A stretch of DNA of 64,000 bases from positions 1,445,001 to 1,509,000 of the forward strand of contig JACSYO010000424.1 in assembly GCA_016806645.1 (NCBI GenBank), given 5' to 3'. Made by a program: the position numbers and the translations under genes. The DNA is from Ophiodon elongatus. Lineage: Eukaryota; Chordata; Actinopteri; Perciformes; Hexagrammidae. Positions 49,287 through 61,606 of the stretch are shown piece by piece. The notes beneath the pieces were generated by a model, which saw nothing but the letters and a program-made list of their open reading frames with translations, was not told where the DNA came from and searched no databases. Numbering within the stretch: position 1 is the first letter of the stretch; the number at the start of each line of letters is the position of its first letter.

Positions 49287-49289
<3 letters not shown>

Positions 49290-49620
49290 CCTCCGCCCGG
49301 CTGAGTCAGCAGTACAGCGGCGGCGACGCATTCTCCCAGGCGGAGACACACGTGTGCCGGGGAGCTGACAGCGTTCAGCGAGCAGTGGGATGACATCATC
49401 CCCAGGGCGCTAACGATTGGGTGACGCCGCTCCCACTAGCTCCCGCTGGCTGCGCCGCCTACCGAGCAGATGCATGGCAGACGGTTTTCTCTGCTCGGCC
49501 TCCTCTCTGTGTGACTACTGTACTTACTTCATCCAGTGCATCAACTGGAGGACCGGCTCGGGAAAAACCCCGACGCTGCCGGGCCGAACAACGCTCCGCA
49601 TAAGACTTTATTATCTCCGC
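49287..49620. promoter_or_regulatory. CpG-rich segment with a near-perfect MARE
   Basis: GC- and CpG-rich sequence (CGGCGGCGACGC, GACGCCGCTCCC, GCTGCGCCGCC) stands out from its AT-rich surroundings. 49299-49311 reads GGCTGAGTCAGCA, matching 12 of 13 bases of the palindromic Maf recognition element, which includes an AP-1 core TGAGTCA. TGACATCATC at 49391-49400 is CRE/AP-1-like. No TATA box or supported first exon was seen. A promoter or enhancer role is inference. Confidence 0.35.
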
Positions 49621-51113
49621 AGTCTGAATCCAATTAACAGCAAACCCACATAGAGTTCAAGCGCCAGAAGGGGACGGATGAGGAGGAAGACGGGTATGTG
49701 TGTGTGTGTGTGTGTGTGGGGAGGCAGCGGGGGAGATATCCAGGGAGATGAAACAGCAGGAGGGAAACAAATTACACCGTCTTTCCTTCGTTTTATTGAG
49801 AATTCTCGTACCCCTTTTGTGACATTCAACAATAGCTTTGTTCTCTGAGAAGGGGAAGGCGGCGAGGCTCACCTTTATCTGCTGAATTCACAACTCCCCC
49901 GACAGCACCAAAATGGCAAGGAAGAGAGTCCTACCCCCACCCTCCTCCATTCTTTTATGCAATCTCATTTTTCACTCATGTAGGGTCACCGGAGCAGCAG
50001 GGAATCACTCCTCGCCCGATGCCAGAGACATTCAAACAAAGAAATGTTTGCACGCATAAAGTTTTTTTCCTTTCTGTTCCTTTATCCTCTGTTGATACGA
50101 GGACATGGCCATCACACGCAGAAGACATTGAATAGACGAAGCAGTGACAGCCGGGGCTCGAATGTGCTGCGGCAGGATATGGTAATGTGAACCAAATGAG
50201 TCTCATACGCATGGTGAGTGGCCCTCGAGACAGATCCCTTCCTATGAAAAGGGTGTTGAAACATACGGTAATTGCTTTCAGTGTCGGTTGGCAGCGGTGC
50301 ACCTCCTGACTTCAGGAGCTTTTTATAGGCAGGGTAATTCTCCATTATTCTGCCAGCGTTATGGAGGGAATGTGGGGGAAAACCGGGGCTAGTGATAAGT
50401 GATAAAAAAGTGAAAAAAAAACAAATCCGAAATGGGGAGAGGTTAATGGAAATAATTCACGCACTAGTTTAGTCTCAGCGCAGGAGAGGCACTGTGACGC
50501 AGGATCAAAGGGACTTTTTTTTATATAAATCAAATATATAATTTTGAAAGGAGCCCTGGGAGCCGAGTGTGCGTACAAGAAGGTGCTATGGTAACAAACG
50601 CAGATAAGTACAGCAAACATGGCTGCCTCCTGTCTTCCAGCTCTGCATTATTAAAGGACTGCAGGGACACAGCAGCTGGCGAGTCGAGCGAATGAAAGGC
50701 GTTTAATGTGAGTTTGGAAGAAGCCGCTCTGGAACTCAATTTTCCTCTGCCCCTTCCGTATCTCCGACACACGTCTGGAGAATCCCTCCGGTGGCTGTCT
50801 CCAGACGGAGTGAGTGCCGGCCTCCTTTTCATGGCAAACTGATTTGTGGTGAGATTTTTGACACGCGGATCCATGAATCAGCCAGGCGGACCGACAGGTT
50901 GCTGACGAATGAAGTGCCTGCGCTCCCGCCTCTCCTCCGCCCTCACATTCTCAGATGCCTTCACCTTGTGAAGACCACCTTTATGGTTCCAATCATAACG
51001 CAATCAGCTCGGGAATAACAGTGGGCGGGTAGCGCTATACATCTCATCGCGGCTCGAAAGAGAAAGTCTCGCCGCACATCATCAGTCGGCGGCTCGGCCC
51101 TGTGCGGCGTCAC
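49621..51113. other. Unique DNA
   Basis: (GT)n at 49695-49718. The rest is non-repetitive, with short unrecognised frames. Confidence 0.35.
49695..49718 (+). repeat. (GT)n microsatellite
   Basis: Twelve GT units followed by a G run. Confidence 0.9.
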
Positions 51114-51148
51114 GGGGGTGGGGGGCGGGGGTGGGGGGTGGGGCGGGG
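51114..51148 (+). other. Strong G-quadruplex-prone tract
   Basis: Six runs of four or more G with one-base loops (T or C) in 35 bp. This is the densest G-run cluster in the window and lies just after a CpG-rich stretch (CGGCGGCTCGGCCCTGTGCG). Confidence 0.85.
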
Positions 51149-51954
51149 TTCACCTTCAGGGGCCTGCTTCTCCATTCAGGGCCTTGTTTACGTGTTGTTC
51201 TCTTCTTTCCCTCCTCTCCTGCTTTCTGGTTACACAGAGATGGCTTTGAGGTAATTTAATTTTTTTTCACTGAATGACATCAGGAGTGGAGAGGCGGAGG
51301 AATGCCTGGCAGCTTTCTCTGAGGCTGCGGTCGTGCATGAGTGGAGTGCAGCTCCTCCAGACTCCGGCCTGGGAGCCAGGAGGCATGAAGAGACACCAGC
51401 GACACGCTCCCCACTCGTATGTACTTATAGATACCAGATAGATACCTGAGAGGTGGACAGACAGACAGATCAACAGTGTGTCTCCGCTGTGGTATGCGTG
51501 CAATGTTACTAATTCAATCATGGCATTTTTTCAACTGGGCTGGTTACAGCTCTTAAACGTGAAGTAAATGGAAACATGGGAGCAACCGATCTCAAGTCAG
51601 TAAGTGTCTTTCTTCTCAGTGGGGTAATATAAGAGTCCAACATCAGAATTGGGTACTAACCCTATGCAGGTTTTGAATAATATATGTTGGTCACACTGGA
51701 ACAATAACATCACGCAGTACACTCAAAACGCAGACATTTTTTTAATGCGCCGTCACTGCTCGACAATGCGATATGCAAAAGAAAAATATAATACATCCCT
51801 GAGAAATGAATAAAATGTGAATGACGATGAGACCACTCCAGAAAAATCTAGAACAAATAATCAGCAGTAAATCGAAAGAGAAAGTTTGATTTGACATACA
51901 AAGTGACATTGAATGTGTTATGCTGTTCATTCTGTACACATGACATCTATTGTA
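51149..51954. other. Unique DNA, no feature
   Basis: Non-repetitive, with a short (GACA)n at 51454-51468. Confidence 0.35.
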
Positions 51955-52140
51955 CTTCTGTCCATCCTGATAGAGGATCCTCCTCTGATGCTCTCACGTT
52001 TTTCTCCCCGTTAAAAGGTTTTTTTGGGGGAGTTTTTCCTGAACTGATCAGAGGTCCTCGGACAAAGGATGTCGTATGTGTACAGATTGTAAAGCCCTCT
52101 GAGGCTAATTTGTGATTTTGGGCTGTACAAAATATTATAC
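51955..52140 (+). mobile_element. LINE 3' end fragment
   Basis: ATAGAGGATCCTCCTCTGAT, GGTTTTTTTGGGGGAGTTTT, TCCTGAACTGATCAGAGGTC, then CAGATTGTAAAGCCCTCTGA and GGGCTGTACAAAATA. I recall this order as the 3' end of a common teleost non-LTR retrotransposon, possibly Rex1/Babar-like; the family name is not certain. The copy is 5'-truncated and lacks any reverse transcriptase. Confidence 0.65.
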
Positions 52141-52259
52141 AGAATTTAAATGTAATTGTATATATGGTATATTTGTGTATACCACCTGCTAAAACAGTGT
52201 ATTAGGATGCATATAACTAGTATGTAGTATTGATTTGGGACATAGCAGTCTACAGTCAT

Positions 52260-53055
52260 GCTGCTCTGTGAAGATTTGTGCTCAATGCTAATGTCAGAAT
52301 GATAACATGCTCACAATGATAACATAGGCCTGATAACGTAGGCCTATAGCGCGTGTCAAAACATGTGTCAAAACATTAACCATGTTCACATAGTTCATTG
52401 CATTAGCATGCTAACATCATGAATGTCAGTAGTTTTGGTATTTGATAAGAAGAAGGGGTTAAAGTGGGACAGAACAATCTGGAACGGTGTTCCGTCAACG
52501 TCAATGAATATGTAAATAAATCTGATTGGCAGTTACATACATAACAATGTCAAGCCAGTTCATTTTTTTGCGTGGTGCTCCTTCCATCTAATGCCATCGA
52601 AACACTCACTCAACAAATCAGGAAGTAATGTCATCCCAGGGTTATTGTTCCAGCAGAACTGATGAGCGAGACGTGAGCGTTCCACACTGTGCATTGATTT
52701 TATTGATTTTATTTCCCCACCTGCCGTAGAAGCTGAGAGGAATCTAGGGAAACAAGTGAGCTGATCAATGTAGATATGGTTTATAAGTTCAAAACACAAT
52801 TACAGCAGGATATCTGTGTATCCCAGCTCCCCCCACCTACCAAATCCCACTTTAACCCCTGATGACAACCTCATGGTGGCGCTAGAGTAGAAGTCAGAGG
52901 ATCACCAAACTCCTTAGGCTTCTTCCTCTGGGGACCATGAATGTCTGAGCCACATTCCATGGCAATCCATCCAATAGTTGTTTAGATATTTAAGTCTGGA
53001 CCAAAGTGGTGGACCGATGGCCGTCAGGCCGTTCCATTGCTAGCGTGGCTAAAAA
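52260..53055 (+). mobile_element. Repeat family C, copy 3, split by an insertion
   Basis: The left part (52260-52453) has GCTCAATGCTAATGTCAG, GCATTAGCATGCTAACATCA and GTAGTTTTGGTATTTGATAA. The right part (52861-53055) has GACAACCTCATGGTGGCGCT, GAGGATCACCAAACTCC, GGACCATGAATGTCTGAGCC, ATGGCAATCCATCCAATAGT, GTCTGGACCAAAGTGGTGGA and GCTAGCGTGGCTAAAA. The 407-bp inverted-repeat element between them accounts for the break. Confidence 0.7.
52454..52860. mobile_element. 407-bp inverted-repeat element nested in family C
   Basis: The termini AGGGGTTAAAGTGGGA (52454-52469) and TCCCACTTTAACCCCT (52845-52860) are perfect 16-bp inverted repeats. A TTAA lies inside each terminus. No longer target duplication was found (only GA on both sides). 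The interior is not a hairpin. It holds a minus-strand frame of 79 codons (52560-52799) whose C-terminal part, GMTLLPDLLSECFDGIRW, looks protein-like but was not recognised; it may be the tail of a transposase. It is younger than the family C copy it splits. Confidence 0.75.
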
Positions 53056-54568
53056 CAGTACAACCAATAGAGCTGATTTAAAGATCTCCAGGAAGTAGCA
53101 TTTAGTAAACAAAAGGTTTTTAAACCTTTACCCCTGGGCTGCATACATTCTGTCTCTAAGCTTGTGTTTTACAAATTGCATTGTGCAAAAAAATTCAGCA
53201 AATAAAGGATTTAGTTTAATGACAATCAGAGTATTGAAACTGCTTACTTTTAATTGCCAAAGAGCTTTTGAATTTTAAAAGGGAAAGACACCAATCTCCC
53301 AAGAATAATTTGCAGATTATATTTCTGTTCCTGGATCTGCAGCCGTGTCCCCCACCCAGCCGCGGAAAGAAAAACACTGTATTAGATAATCACAGCGCGT
53401 CTATTAAAGCCAAATGTGTAGAGGGACCCGAGGGTGGAGATCAATTGGATAATTCAAGGGCAGACCCAGTTGCATATCTTAGAGTTGTTGTTTTTTTTTG
53501 TCAGGGGGAGATAAAAGCACTCTTAAAAGCAGAAAAAGATGATATTACACCGGATGTCAGAAAACGTCAGTCGTCTGAGTGCAATGCGGGCCCAAGGCTG
53601 TGCTTTCAACATCGACTTCAGCTGAGCTAAAAAACAAAAACGCAGGCCGACATTAACTCCTTTACCGCGTGCCCTAATATCACACATCACCTCTTACCTG
53701 GCAAATATTAGGGTGGAAGTGATGGAACGTTGGAAAAGCTTCTGAATATGCTCTGTGTGCGGTGACTGTGCAGCTCTTTGACTGACTTCCACACAGTTCG
53801 CTTCGCAGCTCCGCGGCAGCACGGGCGCTGTGAGAGAAGTGGAAAAGTGGAACTGTGTTTGTCAGGGAGATTAGTTTAACATAAACAAGGAAAATTGTGA
53901 GAGCGAGAGGCCGCTCACAAACGATTTCGGCTGCCGGCTGAAAAGTAAAGTTGACCAGACCGATGAAATGCGCGGCGTTCAGCGGAGAGTAAATCTCTGA
54001 GGCTCAGAGGATTTGACACTGATCCAGGTAAGAAGATGCCAAACTATCAAAACACTGCAATCCAAACCGCTTTTAAACATAAGAAGGAACCCGCTGTTAA
54101 AACTTTAACTTCCTGACAGCTCATGGAAGAGATGAGTCACCGCAGTTTGCCCTCTCTTTTTTTCTTAAATATACGCTTCTGTTTTCAAACTATATTTTCC
54201 TGACCTGGTCTTTGTTACTGAAAGAAAACAAAAAAAACAAAAAAAAAAAACAATCCATCGCAAATGTTATTTCCTCACATAGTCCTCATGAATTTGAATC
54301 CCGTGTTCATAAAAGCCTGATGACCCCTATATCTTCCAACAGATTCCCACAACTTCCATCATGGCCCTGCTATCTTTTCTACGGTTTATTACTCCCAGAT
54401 GCTATGAAACCCTGCAGCCCCGTCGCCGCCCAAGGTGACGATTAAAGTGACACCGCGGCTCCAAATAGCTGCGACGGACCGTCAGATGTTGGGCACAATA
54501 TCATAAGCGCTCTCTTATCGGGACTCGTTGTTGACGGCTTCATTCAGAGAGATACAGCTGCCTCTCCA

Positions 54569-54569
<1 letters not shown>
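53056..54569. other. Unique DNA
   Basis: No gene. An A-rich tract with scattered C lies at 54221-54252. The plus frame at 53268-53630 (120 codons) has no recognisable domain. Confidence 0.35.

Positions 54570-54618
<49 letters not shown>
54570..54618 (+). repeat. (CA)n microsatellite
   Basis: Twenty-four uninterrupted CA units. Confidence 0.95.
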
Positions 54619-54622
<4 letters not shown>

Positions 54623-54809
54623 CCTTGTGCTTTCGGTTATTGCTCCCGCTTTTTGACAAATGATGGGTCTGTGTTTGTTTTTGCATTTACTGTAATCTAT
54701 GTATATGTATATGTGCATTGGCACGCATACACAGCAGCATGTGTGTGGTTGAGGTGGTTTCTTTCTGCCCGTGCATGTGGGAGTGTTTTTCTGCAGTACA
54801 AGTATACAA

Positions 54810-54810
<1 letters not shown>

Positions 54811-54840
<30 letters not shown>

Positions 54841-54841
54841 G
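54811..54841 (+). repeat. (GT)n microsatellite
   Basis: About 14 GT units, complementary to the (CA)n tract 192 bp upstream. Confidence 0.95.
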
Positions 54842-55741
54842 CACTCTGTTTCCTGTCAGGCTCTGCGGCTCCGTGGAGGCAGAGTCCATCAGGCAGGCAC
54901 TGCTGTGGGCTTATTGAATGTTGGTTCAGGCCTGCAGGGAGGGGAGCGCTCGGGCTTCCTTAATCACAGCACAAATGCCTTTATTCATCTTCAGAGCTGT
55001 GCAATTAATTTCTGTGCCGGTGTCAGAACCTTTGGGGAAATCTGACCTGTTATTGCCTCTCGGAGCCGCGCATGTTCTTTCTCTCGCTCGAGGTGCCAGA
55101 CAGGCATTCAAAACAAATTTCAGGGCTAATAATGTATTCACATTCACAGAGAGCCGCCGCAGTGTCTTTGTTTTACATGTACAATAGAGCTGTTCGTCCT
55201 GAACTCTGCTATTGTGGAGAAATACTTTAGAAAACTCTGTCTGTTAACACCTAAGTGGTTTGCCTGACTAATTAAAAAGTCTGCGTATTGTTTATCTGGT
55301 AACGCTCTCGTCACCATCACAGAATCAATTCATATTTAAAAGATAAGACTGACGTTAATTTCTACTTTCCTTTTTTTTGTTTTTACAAATGCCAATCTAT
55401 AGTTTAATTTGAAAAAAGGCTCAGTAATTTCCTAAAGCAGTTGAGCGCTAGAGTATTTAGCAAGTTGCTCAAAAAGGTATACAGAGTGCTTTGAGGACTA
55501 TTTTCGGTGGCAAATTAATACACATTTCACAATTTTTACAGCAACAGTGAAAGTGGAAAATAAACTACAGTGCCAATACATCAACATGGTCTTTTTATTG
55601 GATTTGTTGTCAATGATATACAGTCACCAGCCGTATCCTTTACTGGCCATTCATATCACTGCGTTGCAAATTATAAATAAACAAATTGATTATTAGATGA
55701 CTTCTCACACTGTAGAAATTACTACTTCTTAACTTTAACTG
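54842..55741. promoter_or_regulatory. Unique DNA with candidate conserved non-coding part (54950-55150)
   Basis: 54950-55150 is free of repeats and holds TTAATCACAG, TTATTCATC and GCAATTAATTT homeodomain-like words in a mixed-composition context, then GC-rich sequence. The rest to 55741 is plain AT-rich DNA. Function is a guess from texture only. Confidence 0.2.
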
Positions 55742-55749
55742 CTAAACAT

Positions 55750-57192
55750 TAGGGGTGGGAATCACCAGAGGTCCCACGATACGATATTATCACGATATTT
55801 AAGTCACGATACAATATTATCACAATACTGCGATATGCTGAGTATTGCGATATGCTGAGTATTGCGATATATTGCGATTTATTACCTCTTTTCAACTGCA
55901 AATTGTCCCGAAGGTCAACATATTTTATCTAATAAGATAAAGTTTTCAATCTGTTCATCTCACTTCAATCATTTTTATTGCAGCAAAATGGGATTGTCAA
56001 GCAGACAAACTGACCAACACTGTCATAAATGTTGCATGCACCTGACAAACTGAACTGTTTGTATTACATATTATATATATATATTACAGTCTACATAGTC
56101 CAACTTAACTGAACGCAAACGTGTGTGGACTGCTGTACTATTACAGGTATTTTGAACAATGCAACTTGTACAAAAAAGTTATGCAGCCCCTTCAGCAACT
56201 GGATAATTTGAAAGTAAATGACTGTTAAATTGAAATAAAATATAATAAAACATGTACTCTTAAATTAAAAGAAATAGAATGTGCTACTGTTTGCTGCTGG
56301 CCTTGGGACTAAAAAAGTTCAAAGACACTTATTCTTTTGTGAAAACATAACTTTACTCATGTGGACGAACTGTTTTGGTGCTTGAAATTGGTTTACCTAA
56401 GTCTTAGCTTCACAACAGTGGTGGAATATACGGATACAATAGTAGATAAATGTATAATAAATGTCAAGAACCAAATTTTGTAATATGTTTTTTTGAGTAG
56501 AAGTGATGTCTGTCACTACTTCCACCAGCTGTTAGAGGGACTGAGATCAAATGGGACTGAATCATTACTTCATACTACTGATCAAGCTTCATGGGATGTG
56601 TGCAAATGAAAAATGAACATTACAACCGTTTTTGTTTTCAAACTAAATATTAAATATATCGCTGAAAGTACGTCGCTAACTGTAAACTTTCTCTTCATAC
56701 TTTCTCTCGTCTCTGTCCTCTCGCATGCCGACTGAATGAAAACTGTGTTTCTGTAGCGTGAGGTGGTGGGTAGGTCCTTAGTGATTTTCTGAGTGTTCAT
56801 TGGTTAGTTTCATACAAAAATGTTGACAGACACATGAATCCACAAATGACAGTGAGAGGCGGAGCTCGACACCCACGAATCACACGACACGTCCAAGCTC
56901 CTGGCGCTCTGTGTGAGTCACGTAAGATCTCGTGAGAACTGGAACACGGAAGTGAAGAGTATACGCTTCCGTAGACATCTTAACCATATCTCTGTGCTGT
57001 ATTATCGCGGAGCAATTCATTTAAACATCGAGTAAACATCACGAAAACACGCCGGCGCGTCTGTCGACCCCAGAGAGTTAAACGCTAAATAAATAATAAT
57101 AAAAGATCGATACTTAGCTTCCGTGTATCGATACAATATCGCCACGCAAAATATCGCAATACTATGCTGTATCGATTTCTCCCCCACCCCTA
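55750..57192. mobile_element. Non-autonomous hAT-like transposon (1.44 kb)
   Basis: The ends TAGGGGTGGG and CCCACCCCTA are inverted, flanked by a perfect 8-bp target-site duplication, CTAAACAT (55742-55749 and 57193-57200), as expected for a hAT element. Both ends are full of CGATA/TATCG words (CACGATACGATATTATCACG on the left; TATCGATACAATATCGCC, inverted, on the right). There is a 17-bp tandem duplication, GCGATATGCTGAGTATT, at 55830-55846 and 55847-55863. No transposase frame is present. The intact target duplication fixes the boundaries. Confidence 0.85.
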
Positions 57193-57200
57193 CTAAACAT

Positions 57201-59575
57201 GCTAATAAATATGTATTTCATTTTTGATGTTGCAATACAACTGCCAATAACTGGTTTCTATTTGTGTTCAGCATGTTGATTATACATATAATTAAATTAG
57301 AGTTGTAAATAGAAAATACTAACCAGTAGTAGATTAGCACAGTGTAGTATTAGCACAATGGTTAAAATGCATGTGGTGGCTGGTAGAAAAACAGATGGCT
57401 TGAAAAACAAATAAGTGAACATCATCTGGATTCTTAAGGAAATGTTAAACTGATCAAACGTGCTATAAAATGAGAAAAAAGAACAAAATGGAGCTCGCTC
57501 TTTGTTCAACAGTTCTAGTTATTCTGAGTTTGTCATCAAACACTCAGCTTCATCAAATCCACCACGTTTTTCCGTTACATTAAAAGTAAAAGCCTGTTGT
57601 AAAGTATGTTCAAGTCAAGAGGATCATTCTGGATACAATTAAACAAAACTTTCCGAGCTCACAAGATTTTACAGCGCTGTACTTGTGATCCTCTGGCCAA
57701 GTGGAGGATTCTGATACATGAGCTCTTTGAGGAGCTGCGAGCGGCCGCGCTGGTTCTCAGGGTGAATCATGACATGGACTGATTCAGACCTGAAACAAAC
57801 CAGATGCAACCACAGCAGTTGTGAGTATTAACGGGCCCGGATTTCTGGCCATACGGCTTCAATAACTGCCATAATCACCAGTACTCTTAATATTAAAGTG
57901 CTTCAAGAGGGTCATACAAGGTTATTACACGAACATGTTATTTATAGAACATGATGTGCTGGAGTTTATCAGTGCTAACTGCCATGGTTAGGGTTACTGA
58001 GATGATTTATTAAGTGCACCGCAGAGTGAACATACAGCATATGACACATGGCCATGGAATATATTTCAGTATTAGTTGGTTGAATTGCGTTTGTTGGTAT
58101 GAAGGCTCACATGAGTGCTTTCCTTCTTCCTCTTCGTCACTGTTCCACTCAGTAAAAGGTACTGCCAGGCTCACCTAAATGACATGAGTGTACTTTATTT
58201 ATTTCTCACTACCCTCTCGATACAACCCATGTAATGTGAGTAAATGACTTGTTTTACCTGAAAGGGGTCAACAACTAAGCTCGCTTGAGTAAACTGGACT
58301 TGTAACTCTGTGTTCATGGAGCGACCGCAGAGCTCAGGTGTGCTCGTGCTCAGTAGAGTGGCGCAGGAGAAGTTTCCAGATCTGTGTGGACGGGAAACTT
58401 TGGAAGGAGCAGAATGTTGTCAGACTCCCGAGTTAAGTTATTCAACTTCACTGAACACCTACATTTGTCAGCTATGATTTCCTTATTTACAACTGAATTT
58501 TGGCAGGTCGTTTTTTTTTCTGTTTAGTAATAACTCAAACTCCTGGCAGGTTAACGCTAATGTTAGCTTACAGTAGCACACTAGCTAACCAAAAGAACCA
58601 CGTCATTCACATGAGAGCCTGTGACGTTCACTACATCCTAGAGAGCTCTGCTCAAATTCATTCACTTCATTTATGAACATTAGGTTGATGCAGTTACAAA
58701 ATCAAATACTAGATTTAATTTTTAAAGGTTAAAATGCTGATTTGATGTCCAACAACGTGACACAAAACCTCTTTTAAATTCTCACACCAAATGGATCAGC
58801 CCATGATCAGCCAGACTTTCTCATTAAGACACAAAGAACTTGTGAATGTTTTTGAACTCTGGTCAGCTCTTTTCAGGTAAGCAAACAAGTAAATTAAATA
58901 AATACAAAGTCAGGGTGATGATTGTTACGGGGAATTAAGAAAGAAATATTTTCCAAATAAATTAAGAACACAAATTGCTTCAACGTAAAACATTCACAAA
59001 ATTAAGTAAATAAAATAAAATGCAAGTAAACTTAACAAGTCGATATAAAGTAAACATGACTTTTTTTTTGTGAGATAAACTTTATTTTTTTTCAATACAT
59101 TTGTACTGTTGGACTGTGGATTGAGATCATTACTGAGATGAAGACAAATACCTGAGTGTCTCACAGCTGGTGGACTATGCAGTGTAACTGTAAGTCAACG
59201 ATATGAATGTAGTTTCAAACTATTCGATACCGCCCTAGTACCGCCTGGACACGACTCTCTGCTACACTACAACCAGCAGCCGGTCAGAAGAAGGGTAGGA
59301 GCAATACTCAGACCAACAAGGAAGATTCATAGCTCTGTATCTCTGAATGCCCCGTTTCATCACACCAGTTCTGTGTCTCTGTTTCAGCCTCTGAGATTAG
59401 CAGGGAGTAAATTCCAAGTAAATCCCATTTCGACATGTTAAATATTTGCAACAGTGTTTGAAGTGCTTTGCTCAGGTCCGTATGGGAGCCAGCCGCCGGT
59501 TTAGAGAGCTGACAGGACAAATATCAACAAGCAGCAGCACTTCCCCCGCCGACTCCCGAGGATGTCAAGCGGGAG
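57201..59575. other. Unique AT-rich DNA
   Basis: No gene or confident repeat. T and A runs near 58508 and 59061-59090 are the only low-complexity parts. Confidence 0.35.
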
Positions 59576-59582
59576 TGTCTGT

Positions 59583-59626
<44 letters not shown>

Positions 59627-59638
59627 GTGTGTGTGCGT
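59576..59638 (+). repeat. (GT)n microsatellite
   Basis: GT units with TGTGG variants at the right end. Confidence 0.95.
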
Positions 59639-60277
59639 CACTGTGGATGTGCCGGTTTGTGTGAGCATCTGTACTGCGTGTGCAGAAGCGCGTGTGCGCG
59701 GGCTGTTTATTAATGCGCACACGTGTCTGCCAAACATCTGGGCTCGGCTCAGCGTTTGAACATTTACACAGTACACACAGGTCAAAACAACAACTTCCAA
59801 ATAAGTCATTTGAGTCGGTGAAGGGAGCGGCATATGTTCCCGGGAGCCAGTCGCCATTCATCTTCATCACAGCAGTTTGCTTCCTGCGTCTTTGCCCCCC
59901 TCAAATCACTGACGGATGACCCCCGTCTGCCTCCACCCAACGGGCTCCGGGGCCCCTCCCGGTGCGGGCGCCCAGCGTTTACGTGGTAATGGAAGGCGAT
60001 CCGACGCCTTTGTCCAAACCCGCTCCGTCTCCTTTCAGACAAATGCTTTTTGCTCAGCGGTGTGCGCCCCGAAGTGTATGAAAAGGCATTTCATCTTCCC
60101 GCCGTCGTGGCACAGATCCCACTCGTTCCCTCATCTCTTTCTAATTATGCAGCGCTATGTATTTTAAATTGCTCCATAAAATGTGTTTCATGTAAAAAGT
60201 AAGGGCGCAGAACCCAATTAGTGGCGGAGCAATGAGAAAGCATGCTGTTCCTGCTCAATAGAGTACATTATATGTGG

Positions 60278-60280
<3 letters not shown>
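59639..60280. other. Unique, partly GC-rich DNA
   Basis: 59920-60080 is GC-rich (CCGGGGCCCCTCCCGGTGCG). Open frames overlap on both strands without a recognisable protein. Confidence 0.35.

Positions 60281-60338
<58 letters not shown>
60281..60338 (+). repeat. (GT)n microsatellite
   Basis: About 27 uninterrupted GT units ending in GAGAGAG. Confidence 0.95.
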
Positions 60339-60339
<1 letters not shown>

Positions 60340-60420
60340 GGAAATGAGCCACGTGGGACTCATCTCCACCTGAATTGACGGAATCACACAGCCAGTGCCC
60401 CGGCCATATTTTCACGGGGC

Positions 60421-60560
60421 ATTAGCAACTGGTATTTAATTGGGAGCAGATTCAGTAAATTGATTTTGATTTAAATTGACCCGCAAATGTGGCATTTAGC
60501 ACAAGAGATGGGCATGAAATAGCTTTTTAAACTGGCATTCTGCAGTATCAGTAATTCATT
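60421..60560. promoter_or_regulatory. Candidate conserved non-coding segment
   Basis: AT-rich unique DNA with TATTTAATTGGG, AAATTGATTTTGATTTAAAT and ACCCGCAAATGTGGC words, typical of conserved developmental elements. There is no direct proof. Confidence 0.2.
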
Positions 60561-61094
60561 CTGCACTCATCATACATGTCGTCTCCACTGGACGACCCGG
60601 TTCCTTCATGTCCTTGTGATAAGCGATGAGTGCACGGTAAGAGAAGGCTGCTACACACTTTAAAGGAACTTGAGTGTTTTATGATTCGTCTTATTTGCAT
60701 GATGTTCCATCACTCCCATCAGTAAAGACAACATGATACTCATCAAGTTAGTTGCTGAAATCTAAGTATGAAGCAAAATGGCCCCCTCCAAAATAAATAC
60801 ATGATCTAACATTTTGGGTATGCACACTAAAGAGTTTACCTCCACAGAAAGCTGAACTACGATCACGCATGTCTATGACGTTATATTAACTTAATTATTC
60901 TTAACTTGTTGTTAAGATATTGATAAGTGCAGCTTTAAGAGATGAAATGAAAAACAATACCCCGTTTATTTTATCTGAAAATCCAATCACCTTTTCCTTC
61001 TGTAAAACAAAATGTGACACGTGCTTATTAAAAAGTGAGAACCAGTTCAACCAATAATATCATGCGATCCATTCATCAGTCTGCAATTTTTACT

Positions 61095-61095
<1 letters not shown>
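60561..61095. other. Unique DNA, no feature
   Basis: Non-repetitive AT-rich sequence. Confidence 0.35.

Positions 61096-61133
<38 letters not shown>
61096..61133 (+). repeat. (CA)n microsatellite
   Basis: Nineteen AC units. Confidence 0.95.
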
Positions 61134-61135
<2 letters not shown>

Positions 61136-61606
61136 CTTTGTGGTCCAACCAAATGCAAAGGATTTTATTGAAATTGCTACACTGCTCAAATATGGTGCTT
61201 CATGAGGGAAGAGGTCCCAGTTCAGAAGCTGGAGACGCTCTGACTTCTGTTTCTCTGGGACTTGAAGGAATGTTGTGGGTAAACGCTCCTAACGGCCAGA
61301 CTGAGGAGAGCCAGGTCAGTGATTGACAGACAGGAACCACAACCAGCCCGTTCTGTACTGAGCATGACCCGGCCTATCCATCCCGACGCTGACATAAAAA
61401 ACTGAGTCACTCTCTAGTTGCCAGTGGAGATTTTAAAGGAATGCAGCTTGTGAATGGAAATGTTTGACCAAAAACTGTTTCACTTTTCCTTTTTTTCAAA
61501 AAAATAAAATAATATTCCTACTTGGCTTCTTTCTCTCCAGCACCGGTAGCCGACACACTGTGGCCATCACGGATTTCAACACGCTGCTCTGTCTCACCCT
61601 GTATCA

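Noticed and set aside
53268..53630. 120-codon plus-strand gene
   Set aside because: No recognisable domain or neighbouring splice structure.
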